Shown here piece by piece: positions 51,766-62,505 of a stretch of 64,000 bases of DNA (positions are counted from its first letter, which is position 1; every line of letters begins with the position of its first letter). The DNA lies in assembly GCA_023079485.1 (NCBI GenBank), contig CM041085.1, forward strand, positions 96,669,115-96,733,114, written 5' to 3'. The translations under genes and the position numbers were made by a program. This DNA comes from Archilochus colubris. Its lineage: Eukaryota > Chordata > Aves > Apodiformes > Trochilidae. The notes below the pieces were generated by a model, which was not told the origin of the DNA, did not search any database, and worked only from the letters and a program-made list of their open reading frames with translations.

Positions 51766-54700
51766 GCTTTTGGAAAAGTGATGGATGGAAAGAAGAGAAC
51801 TTAAAGGTAGCATTTCTGTAAAGCCTATAACAAACGCAGGTTGTCAAGAGTACAGATTTTGAATGAGAAAGCTCTCTGCAGAGGTTTATGGTAACTCCAG
51901 TTCTCTATGGTTATATGGTGAGGGAAACTAGTCACTGGAACAGCTGAGAGAACAGATCTAGAGCAACCTCCTGAATGATGACCTAGTGTCTTTTTGTTCA
52001 ATGCTGTTCGCAGAACTTTAACAGTTCTTACTGTGGACAAGACAATGCTTTCAGTTTTTAAGCAGAAGTCTTCATTAATATAAACTTTTAATATTTTTTT
52101 CTGCTTAGCAAGAGATAAGACCCTGAGTTTTCACTCTCCCTTCACTATCCTTTATCTTGTGGGTTTTTTCTTCCTCCTCCTAATCATCTCTGAATCTTTT
52201 TCTGTAATAATCTACTTTTGTTTATTTATGCTTTAACCAATTACTTGATTTGTCTAAAATCCATCACCTTAATAGTTGCAACTGTCCTCCCTGAAGCAGC
52301 AGTATACTGAAATCTGTACTTCTCATAGATTGTTCCTCCAATATTTTTTTTCCTTCCAAGATTTAATTCTCAGATACAGCAGTTGCATTTTCTTCTCATT
52401 ACTTTTCTGTGGTAGAATACAGAGATAATTTCTCCTATTCATGGAATTAAACCCTTGTACACGTTACCTGATTTTTTTTTCACTGTAGATAAAGTAAATT
52501 CTTACACATCAGTAAATTTGAAACATATTTACTTAAATTACAATTTGCATCTTTCCATTTTATTTATACTTGGTTTGTAGCAAGAAGCCCAAATCAGATG
52601 GAAAATATCCAAAGTGTGATCTTATCTATACCATGGAAAAGTATCTTAAAAAACTAGTTATAAATTTGTTGCAGAAGTAGTTTACCACAGCAGTAGAAAA
52701 CTATAATAAAAATAGAAATGAGAAAGTATGTCACCCTAGAGAACATCTTCATACGCACTGTAAATATAGAGATAATACTACAAACATGTAATGCTGAATG
52801 AAGCTTTACAACAGTACTCAAGGTATTAGAAAAAATGCCTAAGATCAGTACTTACGACAACATCCAAAAATCTACTCCTTATTGTCCCACCAGTTTGATC
52901 TACAGTTTTGCTCTCATCACTTCCACCAGCCCACCTACTTGTCATATAACTTACTTTTCCCATGCTAGCTCCCACTTTTGGTATCTTATGCTACCATGTC
53001 ACTTCCTTGTTTTAGCATTTTCTTATCATTTCACCTACTCATTACTAGAAAAATCAACAGAAAAGTTGACTTCCAGATGACATTCAACCAATAACTGCTA
53101 TGCTTGTGTAAACAAAGATTGTTCAGAGGCTTAAAATTTGAGTACATATTAATTACACTTCCACCAATGCAGATATCTCTGACATCCAGGCAAACACCTG
53201 TCAAAATGTCAAGTCCCATTTCCAAAGCAGGGGAGGTGCTAAGTCCTCCCATTCAAAAGGCTGCAGGAAAAATTTTGCATTTAATATACTTTAAAAATTT
53301 GTGACCTTGCTGCACATTTGGGAGCTGGAGAGCTGACAAATATTGCTAACAAAGATGAAAGGATGACCTTGGTTTTATCTTGCATCAGCCCTCTATGCCA
53401 TAGTAAAGGAATGATAGGTGATCTCACATGCCAACAATTTGTAACTTTAAAGAGCAAGTCCCTTTGTGGAATAGCATCACTGTGAAAGTTGTGCTTCAGC
53501 ATAAATGGACATAAATGGGTATTTCTGCCTACTAATCAATAAAGATAATCTGATCTTCAATCTTTTTTTTTGGAATCATGTTTATTTTGCCTTTCTCCTG
53601 GCAGATTCAGTCTGGTTTTCTAAGTTGCGACTGGTTTACTGTTTTGAGTTCTCCTCACCATTTTCCCCCATCTCTAAACTTCCCACATTTTTCTAAATTT
53701 TTATGTAAAATTGGTCCAGTGCAAACTTGTGCTAGTTTCCCCAGAACTTATTACAAATTTTATTGAAATAGATAGTAATTAAACATATACTGTTTAACAA
53801 ATTAAACTCTCACACATTTCAGAAGCAGGTTTCTCATTGTAAATTTTATTCTTTTCAAAGCTGGAATACCATCTTTCCAAGTTTTTTATTTCTTTTATTG
53901 ATAAAAAATTTACGCATAAACTGGATACCAGTGTTTTCTTAATAATACTTAAAGAACTGCTCATTAAACTTAGTGCAAAAGTGTTAATAAAATGTACAAA
54001 TCATTGATGGTCTAGTACAGTTTCTTAATAGTGAACTGAAAAATAATCCTGTTAGTGAGTTCTCATTAGTCTTTTATATAGCATGGTTTTCTTGAAAAGA
54101 AGACTTAACATCATGGATTTTATTCAGTGCCTGGTGCTCAAATCAGATCAGAAATCGATTTTTTTTCATTGGGCAGTAGCATGTTTGGAGTTTCCAGAGA
54201 ACAAGTGGAGTTATCTCATGTAGCAGAGGATAAGGACACAAACTTATATTCTCTACTTGGAAAGTAACTGCTGCTACTGGTATCAAACACTGTTAAGGCA
54301 TTAAATCACCTAAAATTTTCTTGGCTTTGAGATGTGGAGTTACCAGTATTGAAGTCTGGTATGCTCAACTCTCAGCTTATATAGTTGAAGACTGTTAAAT
54401 ACTGTTACCAGGTAACTAAAGTAATATATATGCATATAATTTCTCGCATTTAAACAATGTCATACAATATTACACTAAATCTAGAATTGTAATACTTTTG
54501 TCTGCAACTGAAGCTGTTGAGAAATAAAATATTGTATACAATTCTAAGATACTCTTTTAAATAGTTTTGTTTCTTTCATTTATCAATAAGAGAAGACTCT
54601 TTGAAGAGTGCTTTCAATTAGCCTATGTGGTGCATTTAATAAATCAAAAACCCTGAAACTCATTACTATTTCAAGCAATGAGAGTAATTAATCTCACTTA

Positions 54701-55402
54701 ACTTTAAGTATTTAAAAGGCATTTAATTCTTTTGACCTGCAGTAGGTATCTATCCTACTAGGAGACAAAATTACTTTTGAGTGCTAATTTCTCTATACTG
54801 ACTGTAAACAAAGACAGGAGTGTTTCTTTTAAAACTTGCAATTTACTATAGCAGTTTCTTTTTTTTGGAATAAATTGGTATTATAAAGAAGAACATATTT
54901 TTCATCTTTCATTTTTCATTTTGATATTATTTTATCTCTTTTATTAGCATAAGATTTTTAAAGACTTTTTAGGAGACAGTGACACAAATTAAATAGTTCC
55001 AGAAATTCCAGTATGGACACCCCCCCAAGCAAAGCTGAGATAACCAGTTTTATTTCTGTGTTTCTTATGGTGTGCTAGAAAACCTGCCTCCCAGATTGCA
55101 TATCAGTTGGACACTAAGGGTTACCAAGATAATTTCTTCCTTCCTTTCTGTGCACTGCATTATCTAGTCAACTTAAAAATAAAACAATCTACTGACGTGC
55201 ATCCTTCTTTATGTTGGTTGTTATTTACAGAACTCAATAATGTTCTCTGATTGTCAGAAAAGATGAATACATGCCCTTATAAAACATAATCATCATAATT
55301 TGAGAAAATGTTATTTCTTCTCGTTACTTCACTGTTCCATATTTCTTTCCAATTTAATACTTCTACTGGAGAAAAAAAACAAAGCATATATACAGAATAG
55401 AA
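51766..55402. other. Unique AT-rich non-coding DNA
   Basis: No gene supported. Several short open frames (60-80 codons) exist on both strands without recognisable domains or splice continuity. Confidence 0.65.
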
Positions 55403-55500
55403 ATATATATATCTATATATCTATATAGATATATAGATATATATATAAGATAAGATATCTATATATATCTACATACTTATAGATAAGTACTCCATATATA
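55403..55500. repeat. AT-rich microsatellite containing a 44-bp perfect palindrome
   Basis: A TATC/TATA/GATA array. Bases 55403-55446 are identical to their own reverse complement (centre CTATATAG), with no spacer, so the strand can extrude a cruciform. Further AGATATCT-type self-complementary words follow to 55500. The RTE-like fragment starts directly to the right. Confidence 0.9.
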
Positions 55501-55786
55501 TGCAGTCTCCTCCAGGGACACCCCCTTGTCCTGGGGGAGGAGCTGGCGTGCCCTTGTGAGGCTGGGAGCTGTGCTGGCAGAAAAGTCTGAACTATGTGCA
55601 GTTACTGGTGACCACAGAGGGCTCTATGAAACTCTGAAAGAAATGTATGGACACACACATCAGGTCCAAAGCCTCCTACTCAGCACAGATGGTCAAATAG
55701 ATAAAACCTCCATCCTGAACCAATGGTCTCAACTTTTTCAGACTCTCTTCAGTGCCAGCTGTGTAGTCCAAGGCTCAGCAATTTAG
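55501..55786 (+). mobile_element. RTE-clade-like LINE fragment, endonuclease/polymerase linker
   Basis: An open plus-strand frame of about 86 codons (55526-55786, stop TAG) reads through blocks typical of RTE-like LINE polyproteins between endonuclease and reverse transcriptase: DHRGLYETLKEMYG, then SLLLSTDGQ, then KTSILNQWSQLFQTLFS, then a VVQGSAI end. The first and third blocks recall RTE-type proteins (FY-ALK-VYGP, then a TDGxxLLTDK step, then ILxRWxEHFxxLF). CR1 linker sequence differs, so it is not part of the neighbouring CR1. About two residues seem to be lost after TDGQ. Neither endonuclease, polymerase nor the element's 3' end is present. The first codons (55501-55560) are GC-rich and uncertain. 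Avian RTE is a candidate, from recollection only. Confidence 0.5.
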
Positions 55787-55823
55787 CATTAGATATTCTA
55801 GTTCCTTTTCAGCTTTCTGAGTT

Positions 55824-56157
55824 TCATAATCATAGAATCATAGAATTGGCTGGGTTGGAAGGGACCTCAGAGATCATCAAGTCCAACCCTTGAACCACCG
55901 TTGTGGTTGCTAGACTATGGCACTGAGTGCCACATCCAGTCTCTTTTTAAATATCTCCAGGGATGGAGAATCCACTACTTCACTGGGCAGCCCATTCCAA
56001 TGCTTGATCACTCTCTCTGTAAAGAAATTCTTTCTAATATCTAACCTGAACTTCCCCTGGCACAACTGAAGACCATGCCCTCTTGTCTTGTTGAAAGTCG
56101 TCTGGGAAAAGAGACCAACCCCCACCCGGTTACAACCTCCTTTCAGGTAGTCCAGCA
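55824..56157 (-). mobile_element. CR1 LINE, young-looking 5'-truncated copy
   Basis: The 3' end on the left has two perfect octamers (CATAGAAT at 55831-55838 and 55839-55846, plus a degenerate third). The 3' UTR is 86 bases. The minus-strand ORF2 frame from the truncation point to its natural TAG (plus-strand 55910-55912) is fully open for about 82 codons. It shows the expected C-terminal wording FTERVIKHWNGLP, then EVVDSPSLEIFKKRLDVAL. The absence of any frame damage and clean octamers suggest a recent insertion compared with the other copies. Its 3' UTR matches the orphan tail at 11.98-12.04 kb. Confidence 0.95.
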
Positions 56158-57593
56158 TATTAGATTATTTTAAAGACAGTTTCCCTTTTCCAGGACAGAG
56201 GGAAAAGTAACTGTAATATACTGAGGAATCTGATCTTCCATATAGGAATGGCTTAAATGGGTTCAACTTCTAAGCTCATTATTTCCTAAGAGAAAAATGC
56301 ATAGGACTGTACAGATAAGGCTGTGGATGCAAGAGAGTAGATGGTTTCAGTATAACTATTAAGGACCAAACGAAGGTGAATTACTGTTTCCTGTGAAAAC
56401 TAAAGTGATTTTAACCTATTAATTAATTAACTAATTTTAATTATTAATTAATTTTTACACTAATATCAAGAGTAATGAAGATACTATAACCAGAGCAGGC
56501 AAGAATCCAAGTCTTGGAAACCTGAAGAACGATAAAGCAGTTGGATGTACTCAGTTTGAAAACATGCACTGCTAATATAGACATGGATTTCTTCTTTTGA
56601 ACCTTTAAATCTGTTAAGTGTCTGGGGTCCTCCTCTTTCATGTCAAAAATTTTGAGCAGCAGACAGGAGTGCATTTAACTATTCATTTTCAGATATGTAA
56701 GACTTAAATAATAGAAAAGGATAATGTTAGTGCTTTGAAGACTTGCAGTCATCAAGTCTAGTTTAATTCCACTTAAATTCCACTTCTAGTTTAAAAAAAG
56801 GATAGCCTAAGTATTTGTTGTTCTAGGTACAAATGTTCTAGTGGAGGCAACAATCTCTGTTCTGAACCTACAAATATTAGGCACAACAATGAAACAAGTC
56901 AGAACAAACCCCATAATTAATTGTTTAATTGTAATATCCAGAGTCTACAATGGAAATGTCACTGTCTTATCATGTGTTGTTCGTGATGCGCTTGTTGGTC
57001 ATGAAAACTCTTGTTTTCTTATCGTGTTTTGCTCAAATGTTTGTATGTTTTCTTATAAACATGAACTGTACTAGGGGTATTTAAATTGAAATTCATTACC
57101 TGACATGAGGGATTTTTTTTTTGAGAATATGAAATAAGGCAGGAAGTAAGATATTTTACCAGCCACAGAGAAAACGTTTAAATCATACTATGTGCAAATG
57201 TTTTGTCACAACTGTCTTATGACATAATTTTTTATCTTACAAAAATACCTATTTTTTTTGTAAATATTTAACGTCATTAAAAAAATTAAAATAAACATCC
57301 TTAAAAGTGAAATCACACAAGTTAATTCTCTTAAAGCATGACAGTAATTTATGAACAAAGCCTTTTGTCACTGCCAAGCCTTCCATAACTTCTAGCATAA
57401 TAATAAAAAGGAAGGTACCATAGGACTTGTCTCTGGCCATCAGATTAACCACAAAATAGAAAGGAAGCCAGCAAATTATAACTCCCAAAAATGCTTTGGC
57501 ACCAGTTCAGGAATATTTCCTGAATTTCCTTTGTGTTACAAGTGTTTTTGCTTGTTACTTAGTCTAATCATTGATTTCATCTTGTGACCAAGC
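56158..57593. other. Unique AT-rich non-coding DNA
   Basis: No gene supported. A TTAATTAA-type run lies at 56416-56455. A 79-codon minus-strand open frame at 57249-57488 contains the word ICWLPFY but no other receptor feature. Confidence 0.65.
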
Positions 57594-58150
57594 AGGACAA
57601 TGGCATCCTGAAGTGCATTAGAAGGGGGGTGGTTAGGAGAATGGGAGAGAAAGAGATATCGAGATATCAAGATATTTCCTCCCCCTCTGCTCTGCCAGGG
57701 TGAGGACACATCTGGAATACTGTGCCCTGTTCTGGGCCCCTCTGTTCAAGAAGGACAGGGAACTGCTTGAAAGAGTCCAGTGCAGAGCGACCAAGATGAT
57801 TAAGAGAGTGGAAAATCTCCCTTATGAGGAAGGGCTGAGGGAGTTGGTTCCCTTTAGCTTGGAGACTGAAGGGTGACCTCATAAATGTTTATAAATATGT
57901 GAAGGGAAGTGTCAGGAGAATGGATCCAGGCTCTTCTCAGTGACATCCAATGATAGGACAAGGGACACTGGGTGCAAGATGGAGCATAGAAGGCTTTGTA
58001 TAAACATAAGGAAAATTTTTTTGCTATGAGAGTGACAGAGCACTGGAACAGGCTGCCCAGTGAGGCTGTGGAGGTGTTCCTGTGTGACCTACAGTAAATG
58101 ATCCTGCCCTGGAAGGGGGTTGGACTCAACTCTTTCATGTTATAGTCTTA
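57594..58150 (+). mobile_element. CR1 LINE, 5'-truncated, internally deleted
   Basis: The plus strand shows GGCATCCTGAAGTGCATTAG, then GGTGAGGACACATCTGGAATA, GTTCTGGGCCCCTCTGTTCA, AAGAGTCCAGTGCAGAGCGA, AGAATGGATCCAGGCTCTTC and GCACTGGAACAGGCTGCCC in order, the CR1 C-terminal domain wording. An AGATATC-type simple repeat interrupts it at about 57648-57677. A deletion joins GAGGTG directly to TTCCTGTGTGACC near 58073, removing the SLETFK-type segment. The 3' UTR (GGGGGTTGGACTCAACTC) lacks clean octamers. Its wording differs from the other copies, so it is another CR1 subfamily. Confidence 0.93.
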
Positions 58151-58378
58151 CTGTAGTGTTACAATCTCAGGATGCTCCTGGGATGGCACTGTAAGATTAC
58201 TGCCTGAAGTTCTCACATTAAGTATGCTATTTTATTTTAACCAGAAATATTTACATCCCTACTTCAGGTTCAACCCAAGGTTTCTTTTCTATATTTTTCT
58301 CTTACATCTTCTGTTCTATATTTAACCATGCTCACCAGCTATTGGCATATATCCTTAAGTACTTCAAATATTTAACTG

Positions 58379-58950
58379 AATCATAAAATCAGAGCGTAGT
58401 CTAGTTTGGAAGGGACCTTAAAGATCACCAAATTCCAACCTCCTTGATACGGACATAGGCACCTCCCAACAAAAAAGGTTACTCAAAGCCCCATCCAACC
58501 TGTCCTAGGACACTTTCAGGGAGAGGGCATCCACAACCTCCCTGGGCAATGTGTGCCAGTGTCTCATCACCCTAACACTAAATAATTTCTTCTAATATCT
58601 AACCTAAATCTACCCCCTCACAGCTTAAAACCATTTCCCTTTGTCCTATCACTTCTAGCAAGTCCCTCCCCAGATTTCCTGGAGCCCCTTCAGGTACTAG
58701 AAGGCTGCTATAAAGTCTCCCCTGAGCTTTCTCCAGGCTGAACATAACCAACTTTCTGGCCCTGCTCTGGACTTGCTCCAAGAGCTCCATGTAATTCTTG
58801 TATTGGGGCCTGCAGAACTGGACACAGTACTCCAGGTGGGTTCTCATAAGAACAGAGTAGAGAGGGAGAATCAGCTCCATTGACCTTCTGGCCACGCTTC
58901 TGGTACAGTCCAGGATACTGTTGGCTTTCTGGGCTCCAAGTGCACACCAC
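58379..58950 (-). mobile_element. CR1 LINE, 5'-truncated copy
   Basis: The left end TGAATCATAAAATCAGAGC holds degenerate octamers. It continues GTTTGGAAGGGACCTTAAAG and TTTCAGGGAGAGGGCATCCA, and to the right CACAGTACTCCAGGTGGG and GACCTTCTGGCCACGC. Minus-strand translation at 58600-58940 gives broken ORF2 C-terminal blocks: AQKAN, ILPLYSVLMRTHLEYCVQFC and LLEQVQSRARK. At the right end a CCAACAAACAAACAAC run replaces further CR1. It faces the 57.6 kb copy tail to tail, with about 228 bases of unique DNA between. Confidence 0.93.
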
Positions 58951-61590
58951 ACCCACCAACAAACAAACAACACAAAACTTGCTACCTGGATACGCAGCAA
59001 GTATTCGTTTTAGCATTACTAAAGTGGCATGCTTAAGTTGGAAAGCAAAATACACAAGTCCCAGCTTTGCCAACAATTATATCTAAGCTTCATTTTCAGC
59101 AAATAAGCAGTCCAAATTCCTTTGTAGGATTACTCATCTGCTCATAATCAAACATCCTGATTGCAGAATTATTGCTCTTCATTCTATAATAATTTGTTTC
59201 TTTGCTATGGATTTTGATAATGCATTTTCAGTTTTATAAAAAATTTTCCTCTAATTCCATATCACTGTAAGAAATTATCAATTTTCTAATCATATAGAAC
59301 ATTTCATTCCTGAAGCTTTTAAAATATTTTAATGTTATTACTGTAACTTATAATGTGTTTAATAATGGGATTCTAAATAAAAAATCTCTTTTATTAAAAA
59401 TAATTAAAAACACAGTAGGGACCATTTAAAGGAATTGTCTTCATTAACAGATCAGACATGACAATGCATTTCTGTTCATTTTTTTTACAGTCCCTGGATT
59501 ACAAAAATCTCTTGGTTTTCAGTCTGGTAATATTAAACTGAGATTAAAACAAATGGGCAGAGTGCATGGTTTGTACTGATTGCCTTATTAAAGAAAATAA
59601 TTTTGTCACCTGACAATATGCCCAGACTCATGTTGTTATTCCTACATTTTTTCCTGGTCCCACAGCTATTTCTGTTGTGTTCTCATTTTGGATCAGTTCA
59701 CTGCCTTTAGATCAGTGCACTGCACCTTACAATTTATATATTTTGCTTCCTAAACATTAATAAATATGAAGTAATTTTTGGAATATATTTTAAACAAGAC
59801 CTTCAGCTACTTTCATTAACTGCTGTAAGAGTAACTTTGCTGATTAACATGCAGCAATGACCATACTCACTCTGCTTACTCTTTAGACAGGACAGCCTGA
59901 GGGAGGCAAGAAAACCCCAAGTTCTTCCAGGGAGAACTGTGGACTAAATTGCCTTTCTGCTAACAGACCATACTCCATTTCCATTCCATCCGTGTCTAAA
60001 AGTAAAGCAAAACAATGCTATATACATAAAATTGAAAAGTTGCTCTTCAGTTGATGCTGGGATAATTGTGCAGCTTGCAGTTCTGTACACTCAGTGGACT
60101 GAAAATGTTGTCTCTTCAACTTTGACTGAGTGGTATAAATGAAGTAAGGTATCTCTTGTTCATTATCAGAGGATAAAGTCTTAGGTCAATGTTAAAAGTT
60201 AGTTACATTTATCTACTTTAATAAATTAAATTTATCCACTTTGAAAAGATATTAAAAATATCCCTATGGCACCTAAGGAGAAAATCCCTGTGTACTCTGA
60301 AATGGAGCTCTAGTAATGATGTAACTGAGAAAATGCGTTTAAGAAAAAAATGCTTATTCCTACAGTGAGTTTCCAAGACCTAGTATGAACATGAGAGACC
60401 AAATGTCATGTTGCAGTTTTGCTATAAATATTCAAGATAAAGTAAGACTGGGCTGGGGATGAATAAATGACAGTGAAATGCTGAAAACAGGGAGAACTTA
60501 CCATGCCAATCACTTTAATTCATTCTACCACCACAACAGCAGAGATTATTCAGATGCTAGTTAGAATCTATTTATGAAGGGTTCTGAGTACTCATCCAAA
60601 TCATGAACAACTTAATATACTTCATATGGTTTATTCCTTAAAATCTGAACACTCTAACAAATCCTCAATTACTTTTCATAAATCCGCTTAAGTCTTTTTA
60701 TCATGATACACATGCAGTGAATGTCATTCTGAAGTTTTATACCAAACTTCTTATCATATTTGAGTGCTTCCCATCAATGACTGTTACTAATGCAACAATA
60801 CCAATCTTTTTAGTCATTCTAAGTATTATATATGAACATTATAGAATATCCAAGTGTAATTGCTGATGCTAGTAAAACATTATAAAAGCTTTGTAGGGGC
60901 AATATTTTCCAGAATTTTCCAGGAAGAGTATGTTCATATGTGGTTCTTTTAAAAAGACAACTAAAAGAGAGCTATTACATCTCTCCCCTTAAAAAGGATG
61001 CTGCTTTATTTTAAAGATTATTAGTGCATCGTTAGAAGAAAGAAGGTTTCAAAATAAAGTTCTTTTATCATAAAATAAAGTTACATTCCCTCTCCCTCCT
61101 AAAAATAGCAAATCAAGATAAGGCAATAAATTGTATCCGAAAAAATACCAAGCTGTGATCAACTTGCTGCTGATACTGTATTTCCTATGGCAATATCCTA
61201 TGCCCTCTGTAGCAAAATGACATTCAGAATTATGCATCAAGCAAGTCTGTGCTCTATTTCAATGAAGATCTGTAAATTGTGTTGAGATTCAACATTACAT
61301 TTTGATGTTTATAAATCAGACTCTCGCAGAGATATCACCAGAATACATTCCAGACAGGTGTCTGAAAAACAAATTATAAAAACCTCACTGATTGAAAGTG
61401 GTTATTTCTTCACCCCAGTGCTACCAAGACACAGCTGTTCTTTTATTTATCAGATTTGAAATGTAGGACTTTTAAACCAGTAACTGATCTGCATTTCTTT
61501 TAGTTATAACATGTGGTCATTTGTTCAGAACTTACAATATGTCTAAAAACGTCAGCCATAAGAAGGCAAAGAATGATATCCTTTTTTTTT
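58951..61590. other. Unique AT-rich non-coding DNA
   Basis: No gene or repeat recognised other than short A/T runs. Confidence 0.65.
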
Positions 61591-61705
61591 CATAAAATCT
61601 GCTGAGTTGCAAGGCACCAGTCAGGATCATCAAGTCCAACTCCTGTCCTTGTGCAGGGCACTCTAGAATCACACCATGTGCCTCAGAGCATCATCCAAAT
61701 GATAT
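61591..61705 (-). mobile_element. CR1 LINE, 3' UTR fragment
   Basis: The plus strand reads CATAAAATCTGCTGAGTTGC, then GGATCATCAAGTCCAACTCC, then TGTCCTTGTGCAGGGCACTC and ATCACACCATGTGCCTCAGA. This is the reverse complement of a CR1-type 3' UTR with the longer TGTGCAGGGCA extension seen in one bird CR1 group. Truncated after about 115 bases. Confidence 0.75.
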
Positions 61706-62239
61706 TTGTTTTGGTAGAAATAGGACAGTGACCAACAAAAAAGACTGAACCGTGCCATTATGTTGTGTGCTAGCTGTGATTTGTTAAGTTTTAATATTGA
61801 ACCTATCATTTAATAGGAAAACAGTGCATTGGATATGGCACAGAAAAAAACATTCTAATTCATAAATATAAGGTACATAGTGAGGTTCATATCTGATATG
61901 CTTCATATTTTCATTATCTGTCACAGAAAAGAGTAAAGAAGAAAACTTCATAGACAAATGAAAAATATTACAAGTGCAGTAGCATATCCAATAAATATTC
62001 TATCTGTCATGAGTGACCATGAACTTCTACTAGTTGAACACTTCACTGTCCCTATAGATATGATAATTAAGTCACAACTGTTAGAGCTACTTACCCTTAA
62101 TAGAAGAACACTTGAAAGTACTGTATGTTGGTCTGGTACGGGATTAACACTGAGAAGAACCAAATTCAAATAGAAGAAAACAAATATTCTCAAAAAAACA
62201 GCTATTAGGAAACCTGAAAATGAGTGAACAAATAAAAGT
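61706..62239. other. Unique AT-rich non-coding DNA
   Basis: Spacer between two CR1 ends of opposite orientation. Opposite-strand open frames of 71-81 codons overlap here at 61948-62193 with no recognised domain. Confidence 0.6.
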
Positions 62240-62505
62240 AGACCAAAACTGATTAGAGGAGATTTAGATTGGTTGTTGGGAACAAGTTCTTTTCCATGAG
62301 TGTAGTGGAAAAATGGAACAGGTTGCCCAAGGAGGTAGCTGAGGCCTCATCCATGGAGTTATTCAGTGTGAGGCTTGACAAGGGTCTGAGCAACCTGATC
62401 CAGGTGAGGATGTCCTGGCTTGCTGAAGGGGATTGGACTAGATGACCTTTAGAAGTTCCTTTCAACCCAAATTATTCTGTGAATTCAGGATTTTATGATT
62501 CTATT
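62240..62505 (+). mobile_element. CR1 LINE, 5'-truncated 3' end
   Basis: GGAGATTTAGATTGGTTGTTG, then AAATGGAACAGGTTGCCCAA, GGATTGGACTAGATGACC, TTTAGAAGTTCCTTTCAACC and a tail of four consecutive degenerate octamers at 62474-62505 (ATTCTGTG, AATTCAGG, ATTTTATG, ATTCTATT). It covers only the last roughly 60 ORF2 codons and the 3' UTR. Octamer decay indicates an older copy than that at 55.8 kb. Confidence 0.93.

Noticed and set aside
56740..56775. ATCAAGTCTAG word resembling CR1 3' UTR
   Set aside because: Only about ten bases match, with no GGAAGGGACC block or octamer nearby.
58708..59076. 122-codon open frame on the minus strand
   Set aside because: It is an out-of-frame reading of the CR1 copy at 58.4-58.95 kb joined to flanking DNA. 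The real CR1 protein wording is in the neighbouring frame.
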